From Sulfurospirillum sp. 1612 (GTDB taxonomy: Bacteria > Campylobacterota > Campylobacteria > Campylobacterales > Sulfurospirillaceae), in NCBI RefSeq assembly GCF_036556685.1, contig NZ_CP140614.1, positions 930,001-994,000 on the forward strand: a DNA stretch of 64,000 nt, written 5' to 3'. Position 1 is the first letter of the stretch, and every line of letters begins with the position of its first letter. A program made the position numbers and the translations under genes. The notes under the pieces were generated by a model. That model saw only the letters and a program-made list of their open reading frames with translations. It searched no databases and was not told the origin of the DNA. This document shows, in pieces, positions 16,211 through 25,299 of this stretch.

Positions 16211-17018
16211 ATATAGATTTTTATTGGCTCGCCGTACCACTCAGATTATGATCTTGGTTTTGTACTTTGGCGCCAATGCCTATGGCTGGAAGATGTTAGC
16301 CGGAACCCTGAGTTCTTCTACGATATTAGGAACGATTCCCTTAGCGGATCCGTTTGCGATTTTGCAAATGCTAGTAGCCGGAGCAACTCTGGGCGCTGAT
16401 ATTTTACTGGGCGGTTTGATTATTTTGCTCTTTTATGGCTTGATTGGCGGTCGCGCTTTTTGCAGTTGGGTTTGCCCTATCAATATGGTCACAGATAGTG
16501 CCAATTGGCTGAGGAGAAAACTCTATCTTGATGATGCCGAGCGCAAAGTATGGGTGAGCCGAAAAGTTCGCTATTGGGTTTTAGGACTCACGTTGATTGT
16601 CTCAGCGATTGTCGGAGTTGGTGCTTTTGAATTTGTATCACCGATTACCATCCTCAATCGAGGTATTGTTTTTGGTTTTGGTATGAGTATGGCCGTCGTA
16701 GCGGTGATATTTTTATTTGATTTGTTTGTGCTAAAAAACGGCTGGTGTGGACATATTTGCCCCCTTGGAGGATTTTATTCTCTTGTCGGTAAATTTGCTC
16801 CCTTGAGCGTCATGCACAATCAGGCCAATTGTACACTTTGTATGAAGTGTAAAGATATCTGTCCTGAGAAACAAGTGCTCCATACCATTGGCAAAAAAAG
16901 TGGCAAAATAGTGGACATTGAGTGTACCAATTGTGGTCGATGCATCGAAGTTTGTGAAGATGATGCCCTAAAATTTACGATATTTGATATAACAAAAGAT
17001 ATAAAAGGAGAGATATAA
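16203..17018 (+). CDS. napH: NapH, membrane quinol dehydrogenase subunit
   Basis: 271 residues with four membrane helices, two CxxxCP motifs near the membrane (CSWVCPINM and CGHICPLGG) and two C-terminal ferredoxin-type clusters (CTLCMKCKDICPE and CTNCGRCIEVCED). This is the standard NapH layout; it oxidises menaquinol and passes electrons to NapG. Overlaps napG and shares one base with napB. Confidence 0.95.
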   Translation: MSKYRFLLARRTTQIMILVLYFGANAYGWKMLAGTLSSSTILGTIPLADPFAILQMLVAGATLGADILLGGLIILLFYGLIGGRAFCSWVCPINMVTDSANWLRRKLYLDDAERKVWVSRKVRYWVLGLTLIVSAIVGVGAFEFVSPITILNRGIVFGFGMSMAVVAVIFLFDLFVLKNGWCGHICPLGGFYSLVGKFAPLSVMHNQANCTLCMKCKDICPEKQVLHTIGKKSGKIVDIECTNCGRCIEVCEDDALKFTIFDITKDIKGEI

Positions 17019-17620
17019 TGAAGATTAAAAAACTATTGATCGGTTTATCGGTATTGGTTGTCATGACCATAGTAGGTTGTGCGACAAATCCGACAGTCAG
17101 CGAAAACTCGCTGGGCTTGAGAAAAACCAATATCTATACCGAAAATGATACAACGGTTCAAAAGATTGATTATACCAAAGCCGCTCCCGGTGAGGCTAAG
17201 GTTTATGAACGTTCATTTGAAAATGCACCGCCATTGATTCCACATAGTGTTGAAGGGCTGCTACCTATTACGAAGAACAATAACTCGTGTTTGGGTTGTC
17301 ATATGCCAGAGATTGCTCCAAGTGTCGGTGCTGTGGCTATACCAGAGTCCCATTTTGTATCGTTTCGACCAAAAACTAAGATTGAAGCCAATGGCACAGA
17401 GTTAAAAGATGGAATTGTAGTTGTGAACACTGCCAATATCCCTGCGCCAATCGATAAGCTCCACAAGCTCAATGACGCGCGATTTAATTGTTCGCAATGT
17501 CATGTGCCTCAAGCCAATATCAAACCATTGGTCAAGAACAATTTTGTACCAGAATTTACATCAAAAGATGGAAAACATAAATCCAATCTTTTAGATGTTC
17601 TTAATGAAGGCGTGAAGTAG
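17018..17620 (+). CDS. napB: Dihaem cytochrome c NapB, predicted lipoprotein form
   Basis: 200 residues with two CxxCH motifs (CLGCH about 91 and CSQCH about 158) and the conserved NapB segment SCLGCHMPE. NapB is the electron-transfer subunit that docks on NapA. The N-terminus is unusual: the hydrophobic signal ends in TIVGC at about residue 21, a plausible lipobox, whereas most NapB proteins are soluble. If lipidated, NapB would be membrane tethered. The gene is preceded by AAAGGAGAG and directly abuts napF. Confidence 0.93.
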   Translation: MKIKKLLIGLSVLVVMTIVGCATNPTVSENSLGLRKTNIYTENDTTVQKIDYTKAAPGEAKVYERSFENAPPLIPHSVEGLLPITKNNNSCLGCHMPEIAPSVGAVAIPESHFVSFRPKTKIEANGTELKDGIVVVNTANIPAPIDKLHKLNDARFNCSQCHVPQANIKPLVKNNFVPEFTSKDGKHKSNLLDVLNEGVK

Positions 17621-18121
17621 ATGGATTCCAAGAGGCGAGGGTTTTTCAAAACACTCTCACCCTATAAAGATAGAGACGAGTCGGCAGTTGAACCGATTCG
17701 TCTGCCTTATCATCATGATCCCTTGTTGTTTGAGTCCGTATGTGTTACCTGCGAGTCCAAACCTTGTGCCACTGTTTGTGATGAAAACATTATCATGATA
17801 ACACAAGATGGCTCCCCGGCATTGGATCTTTCAAAAAGAGGGTGTACTTATTGTGAGGAGTGTGCAAAAGCTTGTGATCGTGGCGTATTAGATCCTAATA
17901 TACAAGACAAACAGATCAAAGCGCAGGTTTCTTTGAATATTGGAAAATGCATTGCTTGGGATCAAGTTATTTGCTCATCTTGCGCGGATGTATGTTATGA
18001 TAAGGCGATCAAATTTTTGGGAATGCTAAGACCAGAGATTGTCCAAGAAAATTGTACAAATTGTGGTTTTTGTATCGGAGTGTGCCCCACAGAGGCAATA
18101 GAAATAAGTGCAAAAAGGTAA
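17621..18121 (+). CDS. napF: Ferredoxin-type protein NapF
   Basis: 166 residues with four cysteine clusters (CVTCESKPCATVC, CTYCEECAKAC, CSSCADVC and CTNCGFCIGVCP), typical of NapF. It has no export signal, in line with a cytoplasmic role in iron-sulfur loading or maturation of NapA before Tat export. Its ATG follows the napB stop without a gap. The presence of napF after napB rather than before napA is the epsilonproteobacterial order. Confidence 0.92.
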   Translation: MDSKRRGFFKTLSPYKDRDESAVEPIRLPYHHDPLLFESVCVTCESKPCATVCDENIIMITQDGSPALDLSKRGCTYCEECAKACDRGVLDPNIQDKQIKAQVSLNIGKCIAWDQVICSSCADVCYDKAIKFLGMLRPEIVQENCTNCGFCIGVCPTEAIEISAKR

Positions 18122-18125
18122 AAAA

Positions 18126-19073
18126 ATGAGACTATTATTATTACTTTTATTATGTTTGCAGAGTGTTTTTTCTATGAATTTAAAACCCATAGAAACCATC
18201 AAGATGCAAGGTGCGGTGATTGATCTTGAAAATATCGGTGATCGATTGTATATTGGTACAGATGCTGGCAAAATGAGTGTTTATGATATCACACAAAATA
18301 AGATTGTCAAAACCATTACTTTGGAAAAAATCCATGATTTTATGGATGATTTGATGCCGCCGAAGATTTATAGCGTTGATGCTATGGGAGACAAAATCCT
18401 TCTACTCTCTGAGGGTGAAAATGGCGTCAAAAATCTCTTTATAGAAGATAATGGTGTATTGAAAAAAGTTTTGGGCAAAAAAGATCATCTTACGATGAGT
18501 AAAGCGAAGTTTATCGATAAAGATCATGTCTTCATCGGTCTTTTGAGTAATGAAGTGCTCTTATATGATCTCAAAAATAAAAAGATTATATACCAAGAGC
18601 AATTGAGTCAATCTAAATTTTCAGATTTTGCACTCAATGAAGATAAAACAAAAGCGGTGATTGCATGTGAATCAGGTATTAATTATTTGATTGATACAAA
18701 AACAGGTAAGCACATCAGAACGTTGGAAGGCGCTAATAAAGATAATGTATTTAAAATCGCTTACAAAAATGGAAGGGTTGCCACAGCAGGCCAAGATCGC
18801 ATTGGAGCAGTCTATCGGGTCAAAGATGGTAGTTATATCGAGTTTCATGCCCCTTTTTTGATTTATTCTGTGGGACTCAATCATGATGCTTCTTTAGTCG
18901 CATTTGCTTTTAATGACAACAATGATATTGCGATATTTCGTACGGATTCTTCACAAAGAGTTTACACGCTTATCGGTCAAAAAAGCACGATGAATACCAT
19001 CATATTTTATGACAAAAAAACAATGTTCTCAAGCAGTGATGATAAATATATAATGAAATGGAGATTAAAATAA
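18126..19073 (+). CDS. napL: NapL, periplasmic beta-propeller-like Nap accessory protein
   Basis: 315 residues from the ATG at 18126, where a clean signal peptide (MRLLLLLLLCLQSVFS) starts; an ATG six codons upstream lies inside napF. Repeating blocks such as DRLYIGTDAGKMSVYD and DKYIMKW suggest a WD40-like or quinoprotein-type propeller. NapL is found in Nap clusters of this phylum; its biochemical role is not established, with maturation or assembly proposed. The stop codon overlaps the napD start. Confidence 0.87.
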   Translation: MRLLLLLLLCLQSVFSMNLKPIETIKMQGAVIDLENIGDRLYIGTDAGKMSVYDITQNKIVKTITLEKIHDFMDDLMPPKIYSVDAMGDKILLLSEGENGVKNLFIEDNGVLKKVLGKKDHLTMSKAKFIDKDHVFIGLLSNEVLLYDLKNKKIIYQEQLSQSKFSDFALNEDKTKAVIACESGINYLIDTKTGKHIRTLEGANKDNVFKIAYKNGRVATAGQDRIGAVYRVKDGSYIEFHAPFLIYSVGLNHDASLVAFAFNDNNDIAIFRTDSSQRVYTLIGQKSTMNTIIFYDKKTMFSSSDDKYIMKWRLK

Positions 19074-19426
19074 TGAATATATCCAGTATTGTAGTCCAAG
19101 TGTTACCCAAATATATGGACGGCGTTTTAGAGATTTTGAAAAATGCACAGTTTTGTGATTATCATTATCATGATAGTGAAACAGGTAAAATTATCGTGAC
19201 GATTGAAGGCGAAAGTGTTGATGATGAAATCCGTAATTTGAAAATTATCCAAGGAATCGAACATGTGATTGCCGCAGATATGATGATGAGCTATAGCGAG
19301 GATGAACTCGATCGTGAAATCAAAAAATTAGAAGCGCAAAATGCCGTACCGGAGATGTTAAATGATGATACGATAGAAGCGAAAGATATCGTTTATCATG
19401 GTGATTTGAAAAAGAAAAATATATAA
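19073..19426 (+). CDS. napD: NapD, chaperone for NapA Tat signal peptide
   Basis: 117 residues starting at the ATG at 19073, which overlaps the napL TAA. The N-terminus MNISSIVVQVLPKYMDGVL and the core GKIIVTIEG followed by VIAADMMMSY match NapD, a ferredoxin-fold chaperone that holds back export of NapA until cofactor loading. A C-terminal acidic/lysine tail of about 35 residues extends beyond the usual core. Confidence 0.92.
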   Translation: MNISSIVVQVLPKYMDGVLEILKNAQFCDYHYHDSETGKIIVTIEGESVDDEIRNLKIIQGIEHVIAADMMMSYSEDELDREIKKLEAQNAVPEMLNDDTIEAKDIVYHGDLKKKNI

Positions 19427-19437
19427 AGGAGTGCCTT

Positions 19438-19971
19438 ATGAAAGCATCGCAAACATTTATAGAAACCCCTGTCCCACAAGACGAGCTTATCATCTCCCGC
19501 ACAGACTTAAACGGTAAAATCACTTATGCCAATAAAGTTTTTGCTGATATTTCAGGATACGAACCTGAAGAATTAATCGGGAAAAGTCACAATATTATCC
19601 GTCATCCTGATATGCCAAAGTCAGTATTTAAAGCACTATGGGAGACCATCAAAAGTAAAAAAATGTGGAGTGGCTATGTCAAAAATATGAGAAAAGATGG
19701 TGGGTATTATTGGGTTTATGCTGAAGTATCACCGCTTTATAAAGATGGCAAGATTATCGAATACAAATCCATGCGCACGCCCATCAGTGATGAAAAAAAG
19801 ATAGAAATTCAAAAAAAATATGATGCCATGCGAGCCAGCGAAGAGGGAAGTGTTCGGATTGTAGCTAACATATCGACAGAAAATGACAGCAAATTGATGC
19901 AATATGCAGCGGACAAAAAAATCAGTAAGGACGCGGCACTAGATAGTATTTTAGGAGATTATTTGTTATAA
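19438..19971 (+). CDS. PAS-domain sensor protein, Aer/CetB-like
   Basis: 177 residues. The PAS fold (about 15-125) reads ISRTDLNGKITYANKVF, FADISGYEPEELIGKSHN, IIRHPDMPKSVFKALWETI and MRKDGGYYWVYAEVSPLY, very like the FAD-binding PAS of Aer and CetB aerotaxis proteins. No MCP, kinase or cyclase domain follows; the tail (about 130-177) is a short helical segment. It starts 11 bases after napD with a good AAGGAG, so it seems attached to the nap operon and could report redox state through a partner protein. Confidence 0.82.
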   Translation: MKASQTFIETPVPQDELIISRTDLNGKITYANKVFADISGYEPEELIGKSHNIIRHPDMPKSVFKALWETIKSKKMWSGYVKNMRKDGGYYWVYAEVSPLYKDGKIIEYKSMRTPISDEKKIEIQKKYDAMRASEEGSVRIVANISTENDSKLMQYAADKKISKDAALDSILGDYLL

Positions 19972-19978
19972 TACTAGT

Positions 19979-20347
19979 ATGACAATTAATCAAATAATAA
20001 AAAATAGCAATCTCAAATTGACATCAGCACGTATTGAAATTTTAGAGATTTTGTTGACAAAAAACAAGCCCATATCTTATGAGGATATCAAAAACTCTCT
20101 GACGATGGATAAGGCGACTTTTTATCGTAATATCGCAAAATTCGAAGAAAATGCGATTATTAGAAGCTTTGAGGCGAATGATAAAAAACGCTATTTTAGT
20201 TTAGAGCAAAATTTCCACCCCCATTTTATCTGTACAAAATGCCATACCATCTCTTGCCTCAATGAGACACAAATCGTAGAGATGGATGATTATAAAATCG
20301 AAAGTATTGTGATTAAAGGCATTTGTCCTAAATGCCTACAATCCTAA
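19979..20347 (+). CDS. Fur-family transcriptional regulator
   Basis: 122 residues with the Fur winged helix (ITSARIEILEILL-like start, then MDKATFYRNIAKFEENAII) and the dimerisation domain with HPHFICTKCHTISCL and a C-terminal CPKC, two CxxC pairs for structural zinc. It is closer to short Fur/PerR/Zur-like members than to canonical Fur; the metal sensed cannot be told. It follows the PAS gene by 7 bases. The 3' end overlaps the convergent gene by 12 bases. Confidence 0.85.
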   Translation: MTINQIIKNSNLKLTSARIEILEILLTKNKPISYEDIKNSLTMDKATFYRNIAKFEENAIIRSFEANDKKRYFSLEQNFHPHFICTKCHTISCLNETQIVEMDDYKIESIVIKGICPKCLQS

Positions 20348-20893
20348 CATTGCTTGCTTGAGACTTTGTTGTGCTGGTTTATCACAAAACCAGATTCCAA
20401 AGAGAGCCTTTTTAAAAGCCAACCCTTTGATGATTGTCGCAAGTTTTTGATTTTTATATATGTGCACGCCCGTTTTGGGTTCATAAAGAAAACGATAAAT
20501 ATCTCCATTTCGAATTTTTTCATGAAAGACATGTAAAAATGTATTGATATCCTTTTTTAACGGCGTGATATTTCCCTGCGTTGCATTTTCAAATCCCTCT
20601 AGCGTAGCACTCACCATTTTATCCGTACTGATTAGAGATGATGTGATGTGTAAGGTCATCTCCATAGTATTGTTAGCATCAATGATGGCATGGGCATCGT
20701 GTGTTTTATGTTGCACGTACAAAGCACCGACATAAAGATCAAAAAAGAACTTATTTCTAATACCTGCTCCGTTGAGTTGAAGTGCGGGATTTTGGATGGT
20801 ATTAGGTATCTTAATACCACTAATCTCTTTGGCATCTAATGCCGTAAAAAAACAAAAACTGATACCTATTATGCCTATGATGAAATATCTCAT
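20336..20893 (-). CDS. Periplasmic chalcone isomerase-like protein
   Basis: 185 residues with a signal peptide (about 1-21, ending ALDAKE). The core has LQLNGAGIRNKFFFDLYVGA and ALYVQHK, hallmarks of the bacterial chalcone-isomerase-like domain, and a C-terminal FKKALFGIWFCDKP. These bacterial proteins are not known to make flavonoids; fatty-acid or ligand binding is suspected. Its start overlaps the end of the HD-domain gene by 4 bases, so the two are co-expressed. Confidence 0.82.
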   Translation of the reverse strand: MRYFIIGIIGISFCFFTALDAKEISGIKIPNTIQNPALQLNGAGIRNKFFFDLYVGALYVQHKTHDAHAIIDANNTMEMTLHITSSLISTDKMVSATLEGFENATQGNITPLKKDINTFLHVFHEKIRNGDIYRFLYEPKTGVHIYKNQKLATIIKGLAFKKALFGIWFCDKPAQQSLKQAMLGL

Positions 20894-21450
20894 TTGATAT
20901 CCAGCCCTAATACGGTTGCATTGTTACGCATCGCTAGGATGACTTCTTGGATTAAATCTCCCAATTCCATATCAAGCATCTCAGCCCCTTTTGTGATGAC
21001 TTCTCGACTCGCTCCCGCAGCAAAAGATTTTTGTTTGAATTTTTTCTTCACCGATTTGACTTCTAAATCCATCACTGATTTTGAAGGACGTACCAAAGCA
21101 CACGCAGTAATTAATCCGGTCAATTCATCCACCGCATAAAGGGTCTTCTCCATTGGTGAGAGGGGTTCGATATCGGTACACATTCCATAAGCATGAGACA
21201 TGATAGCACGGATGATTTCATCACTGTAACCTAGGGGTGTCATAATCTCTTGGGTTTTATAGCAGTGTTCATCAGGAAATTGTTCATAGTCTAGATCATG
21301 TAACAGTCCTACAATTCCCCATTTCTCTTCATCTTCACCAAACTTTTTGGCAAAATGGCGCATGGCAGATTCGACAGCTAGCCCATGGGTGATGAGTGCA
21401 TCTGTGTTGTATTGTTTGAGTAAATTAAAAGCATCGTCTCGCGTTGGCAT
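20890..21450 (-). CDS. HD-domain metal-dependent phosphohydrolase
   Basis: 186 residues from MPTRDDAF at 21450; an ATG 19 codons further upstream would place the start inside the opposite promoter region. The HD motif is in GIVGLLHDLDYEQFPDEH, with a second histidine in SHAYGM and an aspartate in AVDELTGLI, the order expected for an HDIG-type metal site. The substrate is unknown. The gene is divergent from the DUF445 gene. Confidence 0.83.
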   Translation of the reverse strand: MPTRDDAFNLLKQYNTDALITHGLAVESAMRHFAKKFGEDEEKWGIVGLLHDLDYEQFPDEHCYKTQEIMTPLGYSDEIIRAIMSHAYGMCTDIEPLSPMEKTLYAVDELTGLITACALVRPSKSVMDLEVKSVKKKFKQKSFAAGASREVITKGAEMLDMELGDLIQEVILAMRNNATVLGLDIK

Positions 21451-21527
21451 TGTCGTAACTCCTATAAAATTTTGGGATATTTTAGCCTTTTTTGTATATA
21501 ATTGCAAAAAAAACTAGGAACGTGAAT

Positions 21528-22235
21528 ATGAATAAAAGTTTGGCTACAGATATCATCAGTATCGTATTGATTGGCATCTCATTTATGGTGCCGCAACCCT
21601 ACAAGCACTTGCTTCTATATGCAGGTCTCTTTGCTTTATCTGGTGCTATTACCAATCAGATTGCGATTCATATGCTATTTGAAAAAGTGCCGTTTTTTTA
21701 TGGTTCAGGCGTTATAGAGGCGCGTTTTGAAGCTTTTAAGGCATCGATTAAAAATCTCATGATGCACCAATTTTTCACAAAAGAGAAAATCGATGAATTT
21801 TTTGAAAAAGAGGAACGCAAGATTGATTTGACGCCGATTATCAATGAGAGTGATTTTTCTCCGGCCTTTGATGCATTGGTTAAAACCGTGATGGAATCTT
21901 CATTTGGTGGGATGTTGGGTATGTTTGGTGGCGAAAATGCCCTCGCTTCGCTTAAAGAGCCTTTTTGTGAGAAGCTTAAAACATCAGTTTTGACAATTAC
22001 ACAAAGCGAAGATTTCAGTGCTAAGATGGATGCCTATGTCAAAGAAGCTGGTATGAGTGAGGGGATGTTGGTCTCCATTGAGGCGATGATTGATAAGAGA
22101 CTGGATGAATTAACTCCAAAAATCGTCAAAGAGATTGTGCAAGATTTTATCAAAGAGCACTTAGGTTGGCTCGTCATCTGGGGTGGATTTTTCGGTGGTG
22201 TGATTGGAATAATCTCTGCTGGATTTTTAAAATGA
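21528..22235 (+). CDS. DUF445 family membrane protein
   Basis: 235 residues from the ATG at 21528 (preceded by TAGGA). N-terminal membrane segments (about 8-55) include GALTNQIAIHML-like SGAITNQIAIHMLFEKVPF, the hallmark of DUF445/YheB-type proteins. A long amphipathic helical region follows, and a C-terminal membrane helix WLVIWGGFFGGVIGIISAGFL. Function unknown. It overlaps trmA by 4 bases. Confidence 0.8.
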   Translation: MNKSLATDIISIVLIGISFMVPQPYKHLLLYAGLFALSGAITNQIAIHMLFEKVPFFYGSGVIEARFEAFKASIKNLMMHQFFTKEKIDEFFEKEERKIDLTPIINESDFSPAFDALVKTVMESSFGGMLGMFGGENALASLKEPFCEKLKTSVLTITQSEDFSAKMDAYVKEAGMSEGMLVSIEAMIDKRLDELTPKIVKEIVQDFIKEHLGWLVIWGGFFGGVIGIISAGFLK

Positions 22236-23353
22236 CATGCCAGTATTTTGGGATTTGTGGCAGTTGCAAACTCTATGAACTCTCCTATGAAGAACAAATA
22301 GCCCAGAAGAAAGAGACGATTCGTGAGCAATTTGAGCCTTTAGGGATTGAAGATTTTGAATTTTTTGCCTCTAAAGAATCACACTATCGTGCGCGTGCAG
22401 AGTTTCGTATTTGGCATACGAATGAGCGGATTGATTATGGTATGCACAAAATGCAAGGTCACGGTATCGTGACCATTAAAGAGTGTCCCAAAGTCGATGC
22501 ACAGATTTTTGATATGATGCCGCGTCTTTTGGCGTATTTGCAAGACCATGAACTTTTGAAGCGTAAATTGTATGCCATAGAGTTTCTCTCTACATCACAA
22601 TCTCTGTTGGTGACGCTGATTTATCACCGTCCTATCGACGAGGCGTGGGAGCAAGAAGCCAAAGCGTGCGCACAAACACTTCATATCAATATCGTCGGAA
22701 GAAGTAAAAAAATCAAAAAAATCATAGGCAATGATTTTGTGATGGAGCATCTTCAAATCTTTGATGAAACGTATCGATATCAAATCCTCGAAGGGGGATT
22801 TTCGCAACCAAATACGACGATTAATCAAAAGATGATTGAGTGGGTTTTAAACGCGGTTCACTCTAGTAGAGATTTATTGGAACTGTATTGTGGACATGGA
22901 AATTTTACGATGCCATTGAGTCAAAAATTTGATAAAGTTCTGGCGACTGAAATCTCCAAAACATCGATTAATGCAGCACTGACAAATTGTGAGCTTAATG
23001 GAATTGATTCGATTCAATTCGTACGCATGAGTGTTGAGGAGTTAACCGCAGCATTACAAAAAGAGCGAGAGTTTTATCGGCTGAAAAATGTTCATTTGGA
23101 TGATTATGATTTTTCTCATGTTTTTGTCGATCCTCCACGTGCTGGTATTGATGAGAAGAGTTTGCAATTTATCTCCCAATTTGAAAATATCATCTATATC
23201 TCATGCAACCCCCTAACACTCAAACGGGATCTTTTAATACTCACCAAAACGTTTGACGTTGTGAAATTTGCTGTCTTTGATCAATTTCCTTATACAAACC
23301 ATATAGAATCTGGTATAATTTTACGCAGAAAACAAACACTGACAAATTCATGA
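22232..23353 (+). CDS. trmA: tRNA (uracil-5-)-methyltransferase TrmA
   Basis: 373 residues, starting at the ATG at 22232 that overlaps the upstream stop. The SAM-binding motif is LLELYCGHGNFTMPL, the family DPPRAGID motif is present, and YISCNPLTL holds the catalytic cysteine. The product makes m5U54 in tRNA. The N-terminus MTCQYFGICGSCKL carries three cysteines spaced C-x5-C-x2-C, reminiscent of the iron-sulfur site of RlmD-type relatives, although E. coli TrmA has no cluster. RlmC/RlmD activity is therefore an alternative, but absence of a TRAM domain and the length favour TrmA. Confidence 0.87.
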   Translation: MTCQYFGICGSCKLYELSYEEQIAQKKETIREQFEPLGIEDFEFFASKESHYRARAEFRIWHTNERIDYGMHKMQGHGIVTIKECPKVDAQIFDMMPRLLAYLQDHELLKRKLYAIEFLSTSQSLLVTLIYHRPIDEAWEQEAKACAQTLHINIVGRSKKIKKIIGNDFVMEHLQIFDETYRYQILEGGFSQPNTTINQKMIEWVLNAVHSSRDLLELYCGHGNFTMPLSQKFDKVLATEISKTSINAALTNCELNGIDSIQFVRMSVEELTAALQKEREFYRLKNVHLDDYDFSHVFVDPPRAGIDEKSLQFISQFENIIYISCNPLTLKRDLLILTKTFDVVKFAVFDQFPYTNHIESGIILRRKQTLTNS

Positions 23354-23417
23354 CTTCTGATCACTCAATCCGCTTGATTTTTATTTGAATTTGAATACAT
23401 TATGAAAGGAAAAAACT

Positions 23418-23852
23418 ATGGAATGTCCAATGCCTACTATCAATACCAATGATATAAAAGAGATAAAAAAGATTTTTGATGAGGTACAAAGTATTGCGAT
23501 TATTGGTCTCTCTCCTGATGAGAGTAAAGACAGTAATAAGGTCGCGCGTTATTTGCAACAAGAAGGTTTTAAGATTATTCCTGTTTATCCTAAAGAAGAG
23601 ACGATTTTAGGTGAAAAAGTGTATCGAAGCCTTAGTGAAATCGACGAACGCGTTGATATGGTCGATATGTTTCGTAAACCTGCTATTGCTGATAGTTTGT
23701 TGGAAGAAATCTTAAAACGTGATGATGTCAAAGTATTTTGGTTGCAATTAGGAATTGTTAATAATGAAGCGTGTGAAAAAGCAAAAGCAGCAGGGCTCAC
23801 CGTCGTGCAAAATAAATGTTCCAAAGTAGAACATCAAAGGTTGGCTGTATGA
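23418..23852 (+). CDS. CoA-binding domain protein (YccU-like)
   Basis: 144 residues of Rossmann-type fold with IAIIGLSPDESKDSNKVARY, IIPVYPKE and VFWLQLGIVNNEACEKAKAA, as in small stand-alone CoA-binding proteins related to succinyl-CoA synthetase alpha. Role unknown. Four bases overlap ilvA. Confidence 0.85.
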   Translation: MECPMPTINTNDIKEIKKIFDEVQSIAIIGLSPDESKDSNKVARYLQQEGFKIIPVYPKEETILGEKVYRSLSEIDERVDMVDMFRKPAIADSLLEEILKRDDVKVFWLQLGIVNNEACEKAKAAGLTVVQNKCSKVEHQRLAV

Positions 23853-25060
23853 TAGAACTGAGTGAAATAATACAAGCCAAGAGATTAATCGCCGATGTCG
23901 TCTCCAAAACACCCTTTGTTTATGCGCCTCTTTTAAGTGAAAAAGTTGATGCTAAAATATTTTTAAAAAAAGAAAATCTCCAACTCACCGGTGCTTATAA
24001 GATACGGGGAGCTTTTAATAAAATCGCGTCATTAAGTGATGAAGAAAAACAAAAAGGCGTCATCGCAGCCAGTGCGGGGAATCATGCCCAAGGTGTTGCT
24101 TATAGTGCCAGACATTTTGGTATCAAAGCGACGATTATTATGCCTGATGCTACTCCATTGCTAAAAGTCTCTGGTACCAAAGATTTAGGTGCTGAAGTCA
24201 TTTTACATGGTAATAATTATGATGAAGCTTATGCTTATGCACTCAAATATGCCAAAGAAAATGGCATGACTTTTATCCATCCATTTGAGGATGATAAAGT
24301 CATCGCAGGACAAGGTACGGTTGCGATTGAGATGCTCGATAAAATTCGTGATCTCAATACTATCTTAGTACCAATCGGTGGTGGCGGACTCATCAGTGGT
24401 GTCGCCTCAGCCATCAAACAAATTGATCCCAAAATTCGTGTTATCGGCGTCACTTCTAAAGGGGCACCGGGGATGTATAACTCATTTAAAGCCGGTAAAG
24501 CAATCAACTCAAAAAGCGTGAGAACGATAGCTGATGGTATTGCCGTTCGTGATGTTAGCGAGAAAAATCTCGCACATATCTTAGAGTTGGTTGATGATAT
24601 TATTCAAGTTGATGAAGAAGAGATTGCTAGTGCGGTTTTATTTCTTTTGGAAAAACAAAAAATTATCGTAGAAGGGGCGGGTGCCGTTGGTGTGGCGGCT
24701 ATCCTTCATCACAAAGTTGATTTGAAGAAAAATGAAAATGTTGGTATTGTGCTCAGTGGTGGTAATATCGATGTTCAGATGCTCTCTGTCATCATTGAAA
24801 AAGGTTTGATGAAGTCACACCGAAAGATGAAGCTACTCATCACTTTGATTGATAAACCGGGTGCTTTGATGTATTTGACCGATATCTTACGCGATGCCAA
24901 TGCCAATATCATCCAAATCGATTATGATAGGACATCGACCAAGCTCGCTTATGGAGATGCCAAGATTACCATCGTGCTTGAGACCAAAGGAAAAGAGCAT
25001 CAAGCAGAAATCAAACAGATGTTAGAGAACAATCACTACCCTTTTGTCGTAGAACTTTAA
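23849..25060 (+). CDS. ilvA: Threonine dehydratase
   Basis: 403 residues starting at the ATG at 23849. The fold type II PLP enzyme shows the lysine in LTGAYKIRGAFNK, SAGNHAQGVAY, the phosphate-binding GGGGLISG and a C-terminal ACT-type regulatory domain (about 325-403). It converts threonine to 2-oxobutanoate, the first step of isoleucine synthesis. The short form with one ACT domain also occurs in catabolic enzymes, but a biosynthetic role is more likely in this phylum. Confidence 0.9.
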   Translation: MIELSEIIQAKRLIADVVSKTPFVYAPLLSEKVDAKIFLKKENLQLTGAYKIRGAFNKIASLSDEEKQKGVIAASAGNHAQGVAYSARHFGIKATIIMPDATPLLKVSGTKDLGAEVILHGNNYDEAYAYALKYAKENGMTFIHPFEDDKVIAGQGTVAIEMLDKIRDLNTILVPIGGGGLISGVASAIKQIDPKIRVIGVTSKGAPGMYNSFKAGKAINSKSVRTIADGIAVRDVSEKNLAHILELVDDIIQVDEEEIASAVLFLLEKQKIIVEGAGAVGVAAILHHKVDLKKNENVGIVLSGGNIDVQMLSVIIEKGLMKSHRKMKLLITLIDKPGALMYLTDILRDANANIIQIDYDRTSTKLAYGDAKITIVLETKGKEHQAEIKQMLENNHYPFVVEL

Positions 25061-25063
25061 AAA

Positions 25064-25091
25064 GTGAGCCGGTGTATCTACACGGGCTTAC
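25064..25091 (+). terminator. Hairpin downstream of ilvA
   Basis: GTGAGCC-G-GTGTA pairs with TACAC-G-GGCTTAC (7 + 5 bp, one mismatch, one G-U) with a 2-base loop. A T tract is lacking. The following bases to 25299 are AT-rich leader of glnS with a -10-like TAAAAT near 25265 and no other recognisable element. Confidence 0.5.
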
Positions 25092-25299
25092 TGATGCGGC
25101 AAATCGCGGGAAATTGGCTTATTTGTTTAAAATTTGAGCCAGTTTTCCCCAATAAATAGCCAAAAAAATGATAAAATCTCAATACAAAAAATGCTAAGAT
25201 GAATCGATTGAACTCATGCAATGTGACGCGCTGTTTCATTACATTTTAATTAATATAGAGTGTGATAAAATATGCTAATTAAACGAAAAGGTACAATAA

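Noticed and set aside
25061-25299. tRNA or T-box-like leader before glnS
   Set aside because: No cloverleaf, no T-box sequence; only one hairpin belonging to the ilvA end.
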